This document shows positions 27,806-36,211 of a DNA stretch of 64,000 bases, piece after piece. This DNA is from Actinomadura parmotrematis. GTDB lineage: Bacteria > Actinomycetota > Actinomycetes > Streptosporangiales > Streptosporangiaceae. Made by a program: the position numbers and the translations under genes. Numbering within the stretch: position 1 is the first letter of the stretch; each line of letters begins with the position of its first letter. The stretch spans positions 248,001 to 312,000 of the forward strand of contig NZ_JAIBOA010000004.1 of assembly GCF_019458805.1 (NCBI RefSeq), given 5' to 3'. The notes beneath the pieces were generated by a model. That model had not been told where the DNA came from, did not search any database, and saw only the letters and a list, made by a program, of their open reading frames with translations.

Positions 27806-29131
27806 GTGGCACCCCACCCCCCGCGTCGACGGCCCGCGCCCGCCCCGCCCCCTCCCGCCCGCCGAGGACGGACCCGCGCCGCCCTCGCGGCCGCCGCCCT
27901 GCTGGCCGCCGCCGCGCAGCCGATCCCGGCCGCCTCGGCCGCCGCCCGCGCGGCCGTCCCGCCGGACGACCACCTCACCGTCACCGCGGCGGGCGCCCCC
28001 GCCTACCGGCTCGACGGCGACCTCGCCGGCGGCGTCGGCGTCTTCGACAACGTCGCCACCTACGAGACCGACAAGATCGAGGGGCGCGCCACCCTGCCCG
28101 GCGCCGCCGGCGGCACCGCCACCGTCGAGGTCCGGATCACCCGCGGCCTGCTCGGCCTGGCGGGGACCTTCACCCTGGACGACCCGGGGGCGAAGGTGCG
28201 GATCACCGCCAAGGTCTCGGGGAACGTCGCCGTCCCCACCGACGGGACCGTGACCTGGCAGGGCGACGGCACCGTGCGGCAGGGCGGCGCGTCCGCCACC
28301 CGCAAGGTCGGCTTCACCCTCCTCGACCGGCACCCCGACCCGGGCGACCACGCGATCCGCATCACCCACGCCGGGCAGCGGCGCAACGCGATCCTGCGGC
28401 TCCCCGACGACTACGACGGCACGCCGCGCCCCGTCCTGTTCCACTTCCCGGGGCTGTTCGAGACGCCCGGCCTCGCCGAGTTCTTCGGGCGGATGGCCGA
28501 CTTCGCGCAGACCCGCGGCCTCATCATGATCACGCCCGAGCACTACGGCGTCGGCTGGCAGGGCGTCGCCGCCGGGACGCCCTCCCCGGACCTCGACGAC
28601 CCCGGCTTCGTCACGGCGCTCCAGGACGTCCTCATGCGGCGCTTCAACGCCGACCCGCGGCGCCTCTACGCCTCCGGCATGAGCAACGGCGGGTTCTTCA
28701 CCAGCAAGATGGCCTGCGACAACAAGCGCTTCGCCGCCTACGTCCCGGTCTCGGGGCAGCTCAACGACCCGGCCTCCTGCGCGCCCGGCCGGGCCGTCCC
28801 GATCGTGCTGATCCACGGTGACGGCGACCCGCTCGTCCCCTACGGCACGGTCGCGCCCGCGGCGGCGTTCTGGGCCCGCAACAACGGGTGCGCGGCCACC
28901 ACCACCGACACCGACCTGCCCGATATCGACCCCGGCGACGGCACCACCGTCACCCGCCACGACTACCGCGGCTGCCCGGCGGACGCCCCGGTGATCGTCT
29001 ACCAGGTCAAGGGCGGCGGCCATAACTGGCCCGGCGGCATCCCCTTCCTCGGCCCGCTCCTCGGCGGCACCACCCGCGACATCGACGCCAACGCCGTCAT
29101 CTGGGACTTCGTGGCGCGCTACCGGCTGTAG
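27806..29131 (+). CDS. Secreted PHB-depolymerase/feruloyl-esterase-like hydrolase
   Basis: A 441-aa exported protein. A long signal peptide (Arg/Pro-rich n-region, then AALAAAALLAAAAQPIPAAS) leads into an N-terminal beta-rich domain (about 45-165). A carbohydrate-esterase-1-like alpha/beta hydrolase follows: LRLPDDYDGTPRPVLFHFPG, the nucleophile elbow ASGMSNGGFFTSKMACD, IVLIHGDGDPLVPYG (Asp) and VKGGGHNWPGG (His). The family cleaves poly-3-hydroxybutyrate, feruloyl esters or acetylxylan. GTG 27806 has GAAAGAAGG immediately upstream; the open frame continues to 27356 but without signal-peptide logic. It is a single gene. Confidence 0.87.
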   Translation: MAPHPPRRRPAPAPPPPARRGRTRAALAAAALLAAAAQPIPAASAAARAAVPPDDHLTVTAAGAPAYRLDGDLAGGVGVFDNVATYETDKIEGRATLPGAAGGTATVEVRITRGLLGLAGTFTLDDPGAKVRITAKVSGNVAVPTDGTVTWQGDGTVRQGGASATRKVGFTLLDRHPDPGDHAIRITHAGQRRNAILRLPDDYDGTPRPVLFHFPGLFETPGLAEFFGRMADFAQTRGLIMITPEHYGVGWQGVAAGTPSPDLDDPGFVTALQDVLMRRFNADPRRLYASGMSNGGFFTSKMACDNKRFAAYVPVSGQLNDPASCAPGRAVPIVLIHGDGDPLVPYGTVAPAAAFWARNNGCAATTTDTDLPDIDPGDGTTVTRHDYRGCPADAPVIVYQVKGGGHNWPGGIPFLGPLLGGTTRDIDANAVIWDFVARYRL

Positions 29132-29257
29132 CGCGGGCCGGGCGCCCGGTGATCGTCGCGTGCGGGGTGTGTGAGCCGCGCGCGACGGGGCACAGACGTC
29201 CGGTCGGGGTTGCCCGTGATCTTCGCCGACACCGTTATCGGTGTGCCCGAAGACAGG

Positions 29258-29722
29258 ATGGACCGACCCCTGATGCACGCAGACGACCGCTCCGCGCACG
29301 ACGGCCCCGCGCCCGAGGACCGCCCGCGCGAGGCCCCCGCGAACGAGACGCCCCCGCCCGGCGGTCCCGCCCCCGGGACGCCCGACCTGGAGATCGGCGT
29401 GGAGTTCTACGACCGCGCCGTGGTGCTGGACCTGCGGGGCGAGCTGACCGAGCCGACCCACGAGGCGGCCGCCGCCGTCGTCCGGTCGTTCTGGAGCGCC
29501 CGGTTCGACGCGCTCGTCCTGGACCTGCACGGCCTGGACCACCTGGACCAGCACGGCACCATGATCCTGCTGCGGATCCGCTGGTACGCGCGCAACACCG
29601 GGGCCCTGCTCGTCCTGGTGGGCCTGCACGGGCGCCCGGCCGACCGGCTGACCTGCTACGGCCTGACCCGGCACTTCCTGCTCGCCCCCGACCGCGACGC
29701 CGCCCTGGCGCTCCTGGACTGA
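29258..29722 (+). CDS. STAS-domain protein lacking the phosphorylatable serine
   Basis: A 154-aa protein with a Pro-rich N-terminus and a STAS fold from about residue 48 (IGVEFYDRAVVLDLRGELTEP). In anti-anti-sigma factors the loop reads D-S-S-G; here it is LDQHGTMILLRI, so the regulatory serine is absent and control by kinase/phosphatase switching is unlikely. It may act as a constitutive or decoy partner. The start is ATG 29258; ATG 29273 is also possible. A small hairpin (ACACCG-TTAT-CGGTGT, 29229-29244) lies just upstream. It precedes a GAF-PP2C phosphatase and a canonical STAS gene. Confidence 0.75.
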   Translation: MDRPLMHADDRSAHDGPAPEDRPREAPANETPPPGGPAPGTPDLEIGVEFYDRAVVLDLRGELTEPTHEAAAAVVRSFWSARFDALVLDLHGLDHLDQHGTMILLRIRWYARNTGALLVLVGLHGRPADRLTCYGLTRHFLLAPDRDAALALLD

Positions 29723-29890
29723 GCGGCGGGGCCGGGGCCGGGCGGCCGACCTCGCCGAACGCCTGGAATGGCAGGACATCCGCCTGGTGGGGAGGGACGG
29801 TCCGGGGATCGGTTAGGTTGGTACGTCCGGCGCCCGGCGTCCGGATGCGCCGCAGCCGATCCGAGGGCTGCGGGCGCCGGTCTCTGGGGT

Positions 29891-31933
29891 GTGCGGGTAG
29901 GCGTGGGGCAGGACGACGACGGCGCGAGGGCGCGCGAGGCCGAGCGGCTGCGGGCCCTGGAGGAGGTCGGGCTGACGGCCCGGCAGGACTCGGGGATGGA
30001 GCGGTTCGCGCGGCTGGTGGCGCGCACCCTGGACGTCCCCGTGGCGCTGGTGTCGCTGGTGGAGGCCGACCGGCAGGTGTTCCCCGGGCAGGTCGGGCTG
30101 GGCGAGCCGTGGGCGTCGAGCCGGTGGACGCCGCTGTCGCACTCGCTCTGCCGGCACGTGGTCGCCGGCGGCCGCCCGCTGGTGCTGGCCGACGCCCGCG
30201 CCGACGAGCTGACCTGCGACAACCTGGCGATCCCCGACCTCGGCGTGGTGGCCTACGCCGGGATGCCGCTGACCGACAACCGCGGCAACACCCTCGGCTC
30301 GCTGGTGGCCGTCGACACCCGCCCCCGCACCTGGACGGCGGGCCAGCTCGCCGACCTGGAGGACCTGGCCGCGGCGTGCAGCGTGGAGCTGCGGCTGCGG
30401 CGGATCTCGCGGCAGGCGATGCGGTCGCGGCGGGCCGCCGAGGCCGCCCGCGCCGAGGCCGAGAGCGCCAACGCCCGCGCCCAGGCCGCCGGCGAGCGGC
30501 TCCGGGGCGCGCTGGACCGGACCGGGATGCTGCTCCGCGCGGCCGAGTTCCTGGTCGACACCACCGGCGTCGAGGAGGTCCGCCGCCGCGTCCGCGAGCT
30601 GATGGGCGGCGACCTCAAGCCCGCCTACGTCGGGCTGATGCTGGCCGAGGACGGGCGGCTCCGCCGCGTCCCCGACCCCGACGTGCCGGTCGCCGTCGAG
30701 ACCGCGCACGAGCTGTACGACCCGGACGGCTGGCCGAGCGGCCGGGCCTACACCGAGCGGCGCACCGTCACCGTCGCCGACCGGCGCCAGGCGGCCGCGG
30801 AGTACTCGGCCGACACCGTCCGGGTGCTGGAGGAGACGGGCCTGCACGCGGCGATCTACCTGCCGCTGTTCGGCGCCGGCGGCGTCCTCGGCGTGCTGGC
30901 GCTCGCCTGGGACCGCGAGCACGCCGTCGGCGGGCAGGAGCGGGCGGTGCTGACCGCGATCGCCGGCTACACCGCCCAGGCCCTGGAGCGCGGGATGCTG
31001 CTGGACGAGCGGACCTCGGTGGCGCGCCAGCTCCAGGAGGCGATGCTCACCGACCTGCCGACCGTCCCCGGCCTGGAGCTCGCCGCCCGCTACTGTCCGG
31101 CCGGCGACCGCGACCAGGTCGGCGGCGACTGGTACGACGCCTACCCGCTGCGGCCCGCCGGGGAGGCGGCCGGGCGGCCGGCGCCGATCGCGGTGACGGT
31201 CGGCGACATCACCGGCCACGACACCCGGGCCGCCGCCGTCATGGGCCAGGCCCGCGCCATGCTGCGGCAGGCCGACCTGGACCACCGCGGCCACGGCCCG
31301 GCGCACATCGTGACCGCCTTCGAGCGCGCCTGCGAGACGCTGCCGCTGGAGGCCACCGGCTCCCTGATCCACGCCCACCTGGCGCCCCTCGGCGACGGGT
31401 CCTGGGAGATGACCTGGACCAACGCCGGCCACCCCCCGATGCTGCTGACCGTGCCCGCCTCCGGCGCCGCCGGGCCGGCGGGCGCCGGGGAGCACGAGGC
31501 GTCCCGGCACCCCTGCGGCTGCGACGGCGACTGCACCTGCGTCCAGAGCGGCACCTGCAGCGAGTCCGAGGCCGACGGCACCGCCGGCCGCGACACCGCC
31601 CCCGCCGAGGTGCGGGCCGAGCGGCTCACCGGGCACGACCGGCTGCTGTGGCCGGGGCTGCCCTTCGGCGACCGCACCGACCGCACCCGCGTCCTGCCGC
31701 CCGGCAGCACCGTCCTGCTCTACACCGACGGCCTGGTCGAACGCCCCGGCCGGAGCATCGACGCCGCCATCGACCGGACCGCGGGCCTGCTCGCCGGCGG
31801 CGCCGCCCGCCCGCTGCCCGACCTGCTGGAGCACCTGACCCTGCACGCCGCCGACGGCGATCCCGGCGACGACGTCGTCGTGCTGGCCGTCCGCGTCCCC
31901 GCCCGCCCCTCCCGCGAGGTGCCGCCAACGTGA
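29891..31933 (+). CDS. GAF-GAF-PP2C (SpoIIE-type) phosphatase with Cys-rich insert
   Basis: A 680-aa cytoplasmic signalling phosphatase. GAF1 is at about 20-170 (MERFARLVARTLDVPVALVSLVE), followed by an Ala-rich coiled helix, GAF2 at about 205-370, and a SpoIIE/PP2C domain from about 375 (RQLQEAMLTDLPTVPGLELAARY, GGDWYDA, VGDITGHDTRAAAVMGQAR, TNAGHPPMLL, TVLLYTDGLVERPGR, GDDVVVLAVR). Such enzymes dephosphorylate STAS anti-anti-sigma factors. Unusually, the PP2C domain is interrupted after NAGHPPMLL by about 55 residues carrying five cysteines (542, 544, 548, 550, 556; HPCGCDGDCTCVQSGTC), a possible metal or redox site. GTG 29891 and GTG 29903 are both possible starts. Confidence 0.88.
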   Translation: MRVGVGQDDDGARAREAERLRALEEVGLTARQDSGMERFARLVARTLDVPVALVSLVEADRQVFPGQVGLGEPWASSRWTPLSHSLCRHVVAGGRPLVLADARADELTCDNLAIPDLGVVAYAGMPLTDNRGNTLGSLVAVDTRPRTWTAGQLADLEDLAAACSVELRLRRISRQAMRSRRAAEAARAEAESANARAQAAGERLRGALDRTGMLLRAAEFLVDTTGVEEVRRRVRELMGGDLKPAYVGLMLAEDGRLRRVPDPDVPVAVETAHELYDPDGWPSGRAYTERRTVTVADRRQAAAEYSADTVRVLEETGLHAAIYLPLFGAGGVLGVLALAWDREHAVGGQERAVLTAIAGYTAQALERGMLLDERTSVARQLQEAMLTDLPTVPGLELAARYCPAGDRDQVGGDWYDAYPLRPAGEAAGRPAPIAVTVGDITGHDTRAAAVMGQARAMLRQADLDHRGHGPAHIVTAFERACETLPLEATGSLIHAHLAPLGDGSWEMTWTNAGHPPMLLTVPASGAAGPAGAGEHEASRHPCGCDGDCTCVQSGTCSESEADGTAGRDTAPAEVRAERLTGHDRLLWPGLPFGDRTDRTRVLPPGSTVLLYTDGLVERPGRSIDAAIDRTAGLLAGGAARPLPDLLEHLTLHAADGDPGDDVVVLAVRVPARPSREVPPT

Positions 31934-32008
31934 GAACGCCCCCTCCGGCCCGCCCCTGTTGTGATGCGGGCCGTCGCCACCGCGCGGACGACGTGGCAGG
32001 CTCGGCGC

Positions 32009-32452
32009 ATGGCTGAAGGCGACGATCGACCGGCCGCCCCCGCCGCCGTCCCCCTCGACCGGCTGTCGGTCGAGACGGGGACGCGCGCGGGCTACGCGGT
32101 GGCGCGGCTGGCGGGCTCGGTGGAACTGGGCAACCACGAGCCGCTGCGGGAGCGCCTGGTCGAGGCCCTGGCCGGCACCCGGGCGGCGCTGATCGTGGAC
32201 ATGGCGCAGGTGACGTTCTGCGACTCCTCCGGGCTGGGCGTCTTCGCCCACCTGGCCCGGCGGTGCCGGTCCGACGGCAAGACGCTGGTGGTCGCCGGCC
32301 TCCGGGACCGCGTCGCCCAGGTCTTCCAGATCACCGGCATGCTGGCGTTCCTGTACGCCGAGCCGACCGTCCCCGACGCCGTCGCCTGGCTGGACGGCGA
32401 CCGCCGCCGCTCCCGCCCGCCCCTCCAGGCCGCCGACCGCGCCCCCGAGTGA
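32009..32452 (+). CDS. Anti-anti-sigma factor (STAS domain)
   Basis: A 147-aa STAS protein of the SpoIIAA/RsbV/BldG type. The core reads ARLAGSVELGNHEPLRERLVEAL, then VDMAQVTFCDSSGLGVFAHLARR with the phosphorylatable Ser in DSSG, then LVVAGLRDRVAQVFQITGM. In the unphosphorylated form it would bind an anti-sigma kinase and release a sigma factor. The likely phosphatase is the GAF-PP2C protein 75 bp upstream. No RsbW-type kinase or sigma gene is in the window, so the partner lies elsewhere. The start is ATG 32009. Confidence 0.88.
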   Translation: MAEGDDRPAAPAAVPLDRLSVETGTRAGYAVARLAGSVELGNHEPLRERLVEALAGTRAALIVDMAQVTFCDSSGLGVFAHLARRCRSDGKTLVVAGLRDRVAQVFQITGMLAFLYAEPTVPDAVAWLDGDRRRSRPPLQAADRAPE

Positions 32453-32474
32453 GCCCCCGCGACGATCCGCCGGG

Positions 32475-33173
32475 TCAGCCCTCGACGCCGGTGGCGCGGT
32501 GGGGCGACCCGACGGGCTTGGACTCGGGCGACCCCCGCTGGCGCAGGTAGATCGACAGGACGGCCATGGACGCGACGGCCAGGAACTCCGACTGCCAGTT
32601 CTGCAGGGTGCGGTTCCAGAACTCCGGAGCCCCCAGGTACTGGAGCCAGCCGACCGTGTCCTCGCGTTCGGCGAGCTGCTCGCTGTTGTAGGCGGCCCAG
32701 CCGGCGACCGACTGCGTCAGCCACGACAGCAGGAAGACGACGCCCATGACCAGCCCGAGCGAACGGGCGTAGAGGCCGCCGCGCAGGCCGCCGACACGGG
32801 CCCACCGGGGCGCGCCGGGGCCGGCGTGCCCGCCGACGTGCTGCTCCTCGTCGCTCTCGGTGCCCTGCTTGCCGGGCTCCTTGGACTCGGGCGAGCCGCG
32901 CTGGATCAGCCAGACGGTGACGAAGATGTAGAGGAAGAACTGCAGGTACTCCGACTGCCAGTTCTCCGCCACGTCCACGGCGAAGGAGGAGCTGGTCAGG
33001 TAGTCGGCCATCGAGACGGTGCGGGCCCCCTGCGCGACCTGGTCGTCGTTGTAGAGCGCGAGCCCGCTCACCGCCTGCCCGACGAGGGCGGCGAGGGTCA
33101 GCGCCAGGAAGCACAGCGTCAGCCCGTTGTCGACCAGGAAGCGTTTCGCGCCGCCGCGGTCCGCGCCGCTCAC
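32475..33173 (-). CDS. DUF6766 membrane protein with internal duplication
   Basis: A 232-aa polytopic protein with four predicted helices and two related halves. Each half has a helix, an extracytoplasmic segment, then a NWQSE block and a second helix ending QRGSPESK: NWQSEYLQFFLYIFVTVWLIQ near 60-85, and NWQSEFLAVASMAVLSIYLRQ near 190-215. The family start is close to 'RFLVDNGLTLCFLAL', so GTG 33173 (VSGADRGGAKRFLVDNG) is preferred over an upstream ATG at 33263. This GTG overlaps the stop of a 27-codon reading frame (GTGA). Function is unknown. Confidence 0.82.
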   Translation of the reverse strand: MSGADRGGAKRFLVDNGLTLCFLALTLAALVGQAVSGLALYNDDQVAQGARTVSMADYLTSSSFAVDVAENWQSEYLQFFLYIFVTVWLIQRGSPESKEPGKQGTESDEEQHVGGHAGPGAPRWARVGGLRGGLYARSLGLVMGVVFLLSWLTQSVAGWAAYNSEQLAEREDTVGWLQYLGAPEFWNRTLQNWQSEFLAVASMAVLSIYLRQRGSPESKPVGSPHRATGVEG

Positions 33174-33253
33174 CGGTGCAGCAGGGCGATCGTCATCAGA
33201 TAGGCCAGCCCGCCGCCGATCAGCAGCAGCGTCGCCGTGAACATCGTGCGCAT
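33170..33253 (-). CDS. 27-aa single-helix membrane peptide
   Basis: A very short reading frame with one predicted transmembrane helix: MRTMFTATLLLIGGGLAYLM followed by TIALLHR. It begins 7 bases after the upstream lipoprotein's stop codon, and a GGAGG lies 11 bases before its ATG. Its TGA overlaps the DUF6766 GTG, so it is likely translationally coupled to both neighbours. It resembles small subunit-like peptides (KdpF-sized) but no family can be named. Moderately supported by the overlap and helix, not by homology. Confidence 0.5.
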   Translation of the reverse strand: MRTMFTATLLLIGGGLAYLMTIALLHR

Positions 33254-33259
33254 CGTCGC

Positions 33260-33667
33260 TCATGCCTCCACCTGGCAGTCGTAGGGCCGGTCGCCCTGCG
33301 GGCGGCAGCCCGCCGCCGTCACCTTCCAGCCGCTTCCCCAGCGGGTTTCGAAGACCGTCTGACCCGCGACGGTCGCCCGCGCGTTGCCGCCCCACACCTG
33401 CACGCCGCTCACCGGGCCGCCCTGCAAGCCCAGCTTGACGATCTCCTCGGCGCAGCGGGATCCGCCGCTCTCCAGCGACGCGGCCGCGCGCGGCACGAGC
33501 CCGGCGCAGGCGCCCGCCCCGTCGCCGCGCTGGGCGGCGTCCACGACCGCGGTCGCGGCCGCCGCCACGGCGTCCTTCTCCCCGGACGCCGCGCATCCCG
33601 TCAGCGAGATCAGTAGCAACGGCACCGTCGGCGCTAAGGCCGCCAGGGTGCCTGTCCGTCTTTTCAT
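33260..33667 (-). CDS. Putative lipoprotein
   Basis: A 135-aa exported protein with lipobox SLTGC (Cys25 after MKRRTGTLAALAPTVPLLLI). The mature domain has DAVAAAATAVVDAAQRGDGAGACAG at the start and further cysteines (SRCAEE, AGCRPQ, YDCQVEA) that could form disulfides. It resembles small actinomycete lipoproteins of unknown function. It is first in a three-gene unit with the 27-aa peptide and the DUF6766 protein. Confidence 0.75.
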   Translation of the reverse strand: MKRRTGTLAALAPTVPLLLISLTGCAASGEKDAVAAAATAVVDAAQRGDGAGACAGLVPRAAASLESGGSRCAEEIVKLGLQGGPVSGVQVWGGNARATVAGQTVFETRWGSGWKVTAAGCRPQGDRPYDCQVEA

Positions 33668-33745
33668 GGCGCCGCTTTACCCGCATTACGGACGTTGGAA
33701 CGACCCCCCGAGCCCCCGGGGCGCCGCACTCGCCCGCCGGCGGGC

Positions 33746-34591
33746 TCAGCGGGAGCCGGCCGCCGTCTCCTTGACGGCGACGCGGCAGAGGGCCGCGACC
33801 TCGTCCGGGACGCCCCAGGCGGTCTCCTCGGGCCGCCACCGCGACACCGACACCACGCCCGGCTCCAGCAGGGTGAGCCCGCGGAAGAAGCCGGCGATCT
33901 GCTCGGGGCTGCGCAGCCGGTAGGGGTCGCCGGCCTCCGCGCGGGTCTCCTGCGCCTGGTGGGACGTCTCCTTGTCGTAGGCGTCGGTCCCGTCCTCCAG
34001 CACCAGGTAGCTGCCGGCGGGCAGCGCCGCCACCAGGCGGTCGCAGATGGCCTGGGCGCGGTCGTCGTCCAGCACGTTGCCGAGGATGCCGAGCATCATC
34101 AGGGCGATCGGCCGGTCGAAGTCGAGGGTCTCCGCCGCGCCCTCCAGGATGAGGTCCGGATCGTGGACGTCGGCGTCCAGGTAGGAGCAGCGGCCCTCGG
34201 GGCTGCTGGTCAGCAGCGCCTGCGCGTGCACGAGGACGAGCGGATCGTTGTCGACGTACACGACCTTGCTCGAAGGGCGGACGCGCTGCGCCACCTCGTG
34301 GGTGTTGTCGACCGTGGGCAGGCCGGTGCCGATGTCGAGGAACTGGTCGATGCCGGCCTCGCCCGCCAGGTGGCGCACGGCCCGGCCGAGGAAGGCGCGC
34401 GAGTGCCGCGCGACGTCCACGATCGCGGGGAAGACCGCCATCACCTGGTCGCCGACCTGCCGGTCGATGGGGTAGTTGTCCTTGCCGCCCAGCCAGTAGT
34501 TCCAGACCCGCGCCGAGTGCGGCGTGCCGGTGTCGATCGCGGGGGTGGGCGGACCGGTGGGACCGGACGGCCCGGAACTGTGCTCTGCCAT
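33746..34591 (-). CDS. SAM-dependent methyltransferase (PF04672/DUF574 type)
   Basis: A 281-aa protein of the S-adenosylmethyltransferase family greatly expanded in Streptosporangiales and related actinomycetes. The N-terminus reads IDTGTPHSARVWNYWLGGKDNYPIDRQVGD, the family hallmark. The SAM site is FLDIGTGLPTVDNTHEVAQ, with YVDNDPLVLVHAQALL. The C-terminal part contains LLEPGVVSVSRWRPE. Substrate and role are unknown. The start is ATG 34591; the frame continues to 34675 without family sequence. It is divergent from the MoxR/VWA unit. Confidence 0.9.
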   Translation of the reverse strand: MAEHSSGPSGPTGPPTPAIDTGTPHSARVWNYWLGGKDNYPIDRQVGDQVMAVFPAIVDVARHSRAFLGRAVRHLAGEAGIDQFLDIGTGLPTVDNTHEVAQRVRPSSKVVYVDNDPLVLVHAQALLTSSPEGRCSYLDADVHDPDLILEGAAETLDFDRPIALMMLGILGNVLDDDRAQAICDRLVAALPAGSYLVLEDGTDAYDKETSHQAQETRAEAGDPYRLRSPEQIAGFFRGLTLLEPGVVSVSRWRPEETAWGVPDEVAALCRVAVKETAAGSR

Positions 34592-34679
34592 GGCACCCGC
34601 CTTCGCTGGAGTCTGGAGTGGCGTCCCCGGACGAGGATGCGGTGATGATCGCACGCGCGGCGGCGGGATCGACACCGAA

Positions 34680-34709
34680 CTGACAGATGCGTTTTCGGGT
34701 GCTTATGAT
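34680..34709 (+). promoter_or_regulatory. Sigma-70-type promoter for the MoxR/VWA unit
   Basis: CTGACA (34680-34685) and TATGAT (34704-34709) with an 18-bp spacer form a good housekeeping promoter in an otherwise GC-rich region. It would give a leader of about 55-60 nt before the ATG at 34773. Confidence 0.6.
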
Positions 34710-34772
34710 GGACGGGATGAAGAACACCTCCTCGTACGGATCGGGGGCATCGTTCGCGCAAGGTGAGCGCTG

Positions 34773-36122
34773 ATGGCACTCCGCTCCGCGAACGTTCCCG
34801 ACCCCCTGCCGATGTGGCTGCGCGTGCGCGAGTACGCCGTGCCGCCGTCCATGATCGAGACCGCGGCCGCGCGGCGCGCGGCCGGTGACTGGGCGGGGGC
34901 CTGCGCCGCCGCCCGCGTCGATGTCGATCTCGATCTGCGCGCCGTGCGCGACCGCCACGGCACCGAGCTCGCCACCCGCCTCCGCGCGGACCTGCGCCGG
35001 CTGGCACCGGACCTGCTGCGCTGGCACATGCCCCGCACGGCCCCCCACGGGCGGCTCCGGCCCGGCCTGACCGTCTCCCTCAGCCGTTACGAAGGCTGCG
35101 GCTCCGCGCCTTCGCAACTGGTGGTGCGCACACCGCCGGCCTGGGCGGACGCCGGCCAGCGGATGTCCCTGGCCCTCTGGGACGAGCGCGGCGGCGTGCC
35201 GGGACACCATCCGCACCCGCATCCCGCCCGGCGCTTCCGGCTCGACCTGCACCGGCACCTGTGGGACGCCGGCCGGTGCGGCGAGCTGGCGTCGCGCTGC
35301 GGCGCGCACGCCGCGCCGGTCCCGCCGCCCCCCGACGTCGACGCCCGCTCGTGGGCGCCGGAGCGGTGGGCCGCCGAGGCCGAGCTGCTGCTGAGGGCGG
35401 CGGGCGACTCGCGCGGGGTCTTCACCGTGCGGCTCGGCGCGCGTGACCGCAGGGCGTTCGAGCTCGTCGCCCCCGACGTCCACCATGTCCCGACGTTCCG
35501 GCCGCTCCGGGAGCCGCTGCCACCTCAGGTGGTCGCGGCGCTGCCGGTGCTGCCGGAAGCGGCCGCCCGGATCCTTCCGGATCTGGCGCTGCTGCGGGCC
35601 GGGCTCCTCACCGCCGACCGGCTGCATCCGCTCGTGGCCGACGCGCTGCCGCCGTCCGGAGCGGCGCCCGCGCCCGGCCCCGGGCCCCGGCCCGGCGACC
35701 CCCACCGGGTGGAGTGCCGGGGCGAGGTCCACCGGATCGCGCTGCGGGACGGGGTGCTGACGGCCGTCGACCACGACCCGGCGCAACTGCGCCGGGAAGA
35801 GCTGCTGGTCGCCCTCGGCGGCCCGCCGCTGCCCTGCCTTCGCGCGATCGACGCGGTGCACCGCGACCCGCAGGCGCTGCCCGCCGTCCGGGAGCGGCTC
35901 GGCCACGGCGACGTCGCCGGGGCGCTGGACGTCGTCGAAGGACTCCTCGGTCCCGGTGCGGTCCTGCGCGACGGGCCGCTGCGAGAGACGCTGGAGTCGG
36001 CCGCGGCCCGCCGTCTCGACCACGGGCTCCTCCGCTCCGGGCTGCGCCCCGCGCATCCCCTCGAACCACTCCCCGCACGGCGCCGGGCGCGGCTCCGCAC
36101 CCGCCCGGCACGCGCGAGCTGA
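34773..36122 (+). CDS. Uncharacterised protein of a MoxR/VWA unit
   Basis: A 449-aa protein that I cannot assign. It is cytoplasmic in appearance (no signal or helices). It starts MALRSANVPDPLPMWLRVREYAVPPSMIE, and has a repeated Ala/Arg-rich helical 'RRAAGDWAGACAAARVDVDL' element that recurs in altered form near the C-terminus (RLGHGDVAGALDVVEGLL). Segments such as SRYEGCGSAPSQLVVRTPPAW and WDERGGVPGHH follow, and the C-terminus is Arg-rich. It opens the operon and is followed by the ATPase 89 bp later. In comparable layouts the first gene supplies a substrate-recognition or effector subunit (inference). RBS: AAGGTGAG. Confidence 0.72.
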   Translation: MALRSANVPDPLPMWLRVREYAVPPSMIETAAARRAAGDWAGACAAARVDVDLDLRAVRDRHGTELATRLRADLRRLAPDLLRWHMPRTAPHGRLRPGLTVSLSRYEGCGSAPSQLVVRTPPAWADAGQRMSLALWDERGGVPGHHPHPHPARRFRLDLHRHLWDAGRCGELASRCGAHAAPVPPPPDVDARSWAPERWAAEAELLLRAAGDSRGVFTVRLGARDRRAFELVAPDVHHVPTFRPLREPLPPQVVAALPVLPEAAARILPDLALLRAGLLTADRLHPLVADALPPSGAAPAPGPGPRPGDPHRVECRGEVHRIALRDGVLTAVDHDPAQLRREELLVALGGPPLPCLRAIDAVHRDPQALPAVRERLGHGDVAGALDVVEGLLGPGAVLRDGPLRETLESAAARRLDHGLLRSGLRPAHPLEPLPARRRARLRTRPARAS

Positions 36123-36211
36123 CCGCCCCGCGCTCGCAGCACGAATCCCCTCACGGCCCGGCCCGCCGTCCTCAGGCCGCGCCCTCCCTTCGACGACCCC
36201 AGGTGATGCCC

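Noticed and set aside
29794..29805. GGGACGGTCCGG as another DosR-type box
   Set aside because: The half-sites lack the N4 spacer and the gene downstream has no link to the hypoxia set.
33174..33263. ATG 33263 as the start of the DUF6766 protein
   Set aside because: It would add 30 non-conserved residues, with GGAGG only one base away. The in-family start is near 33173, and a better small frame occupies this stretch.
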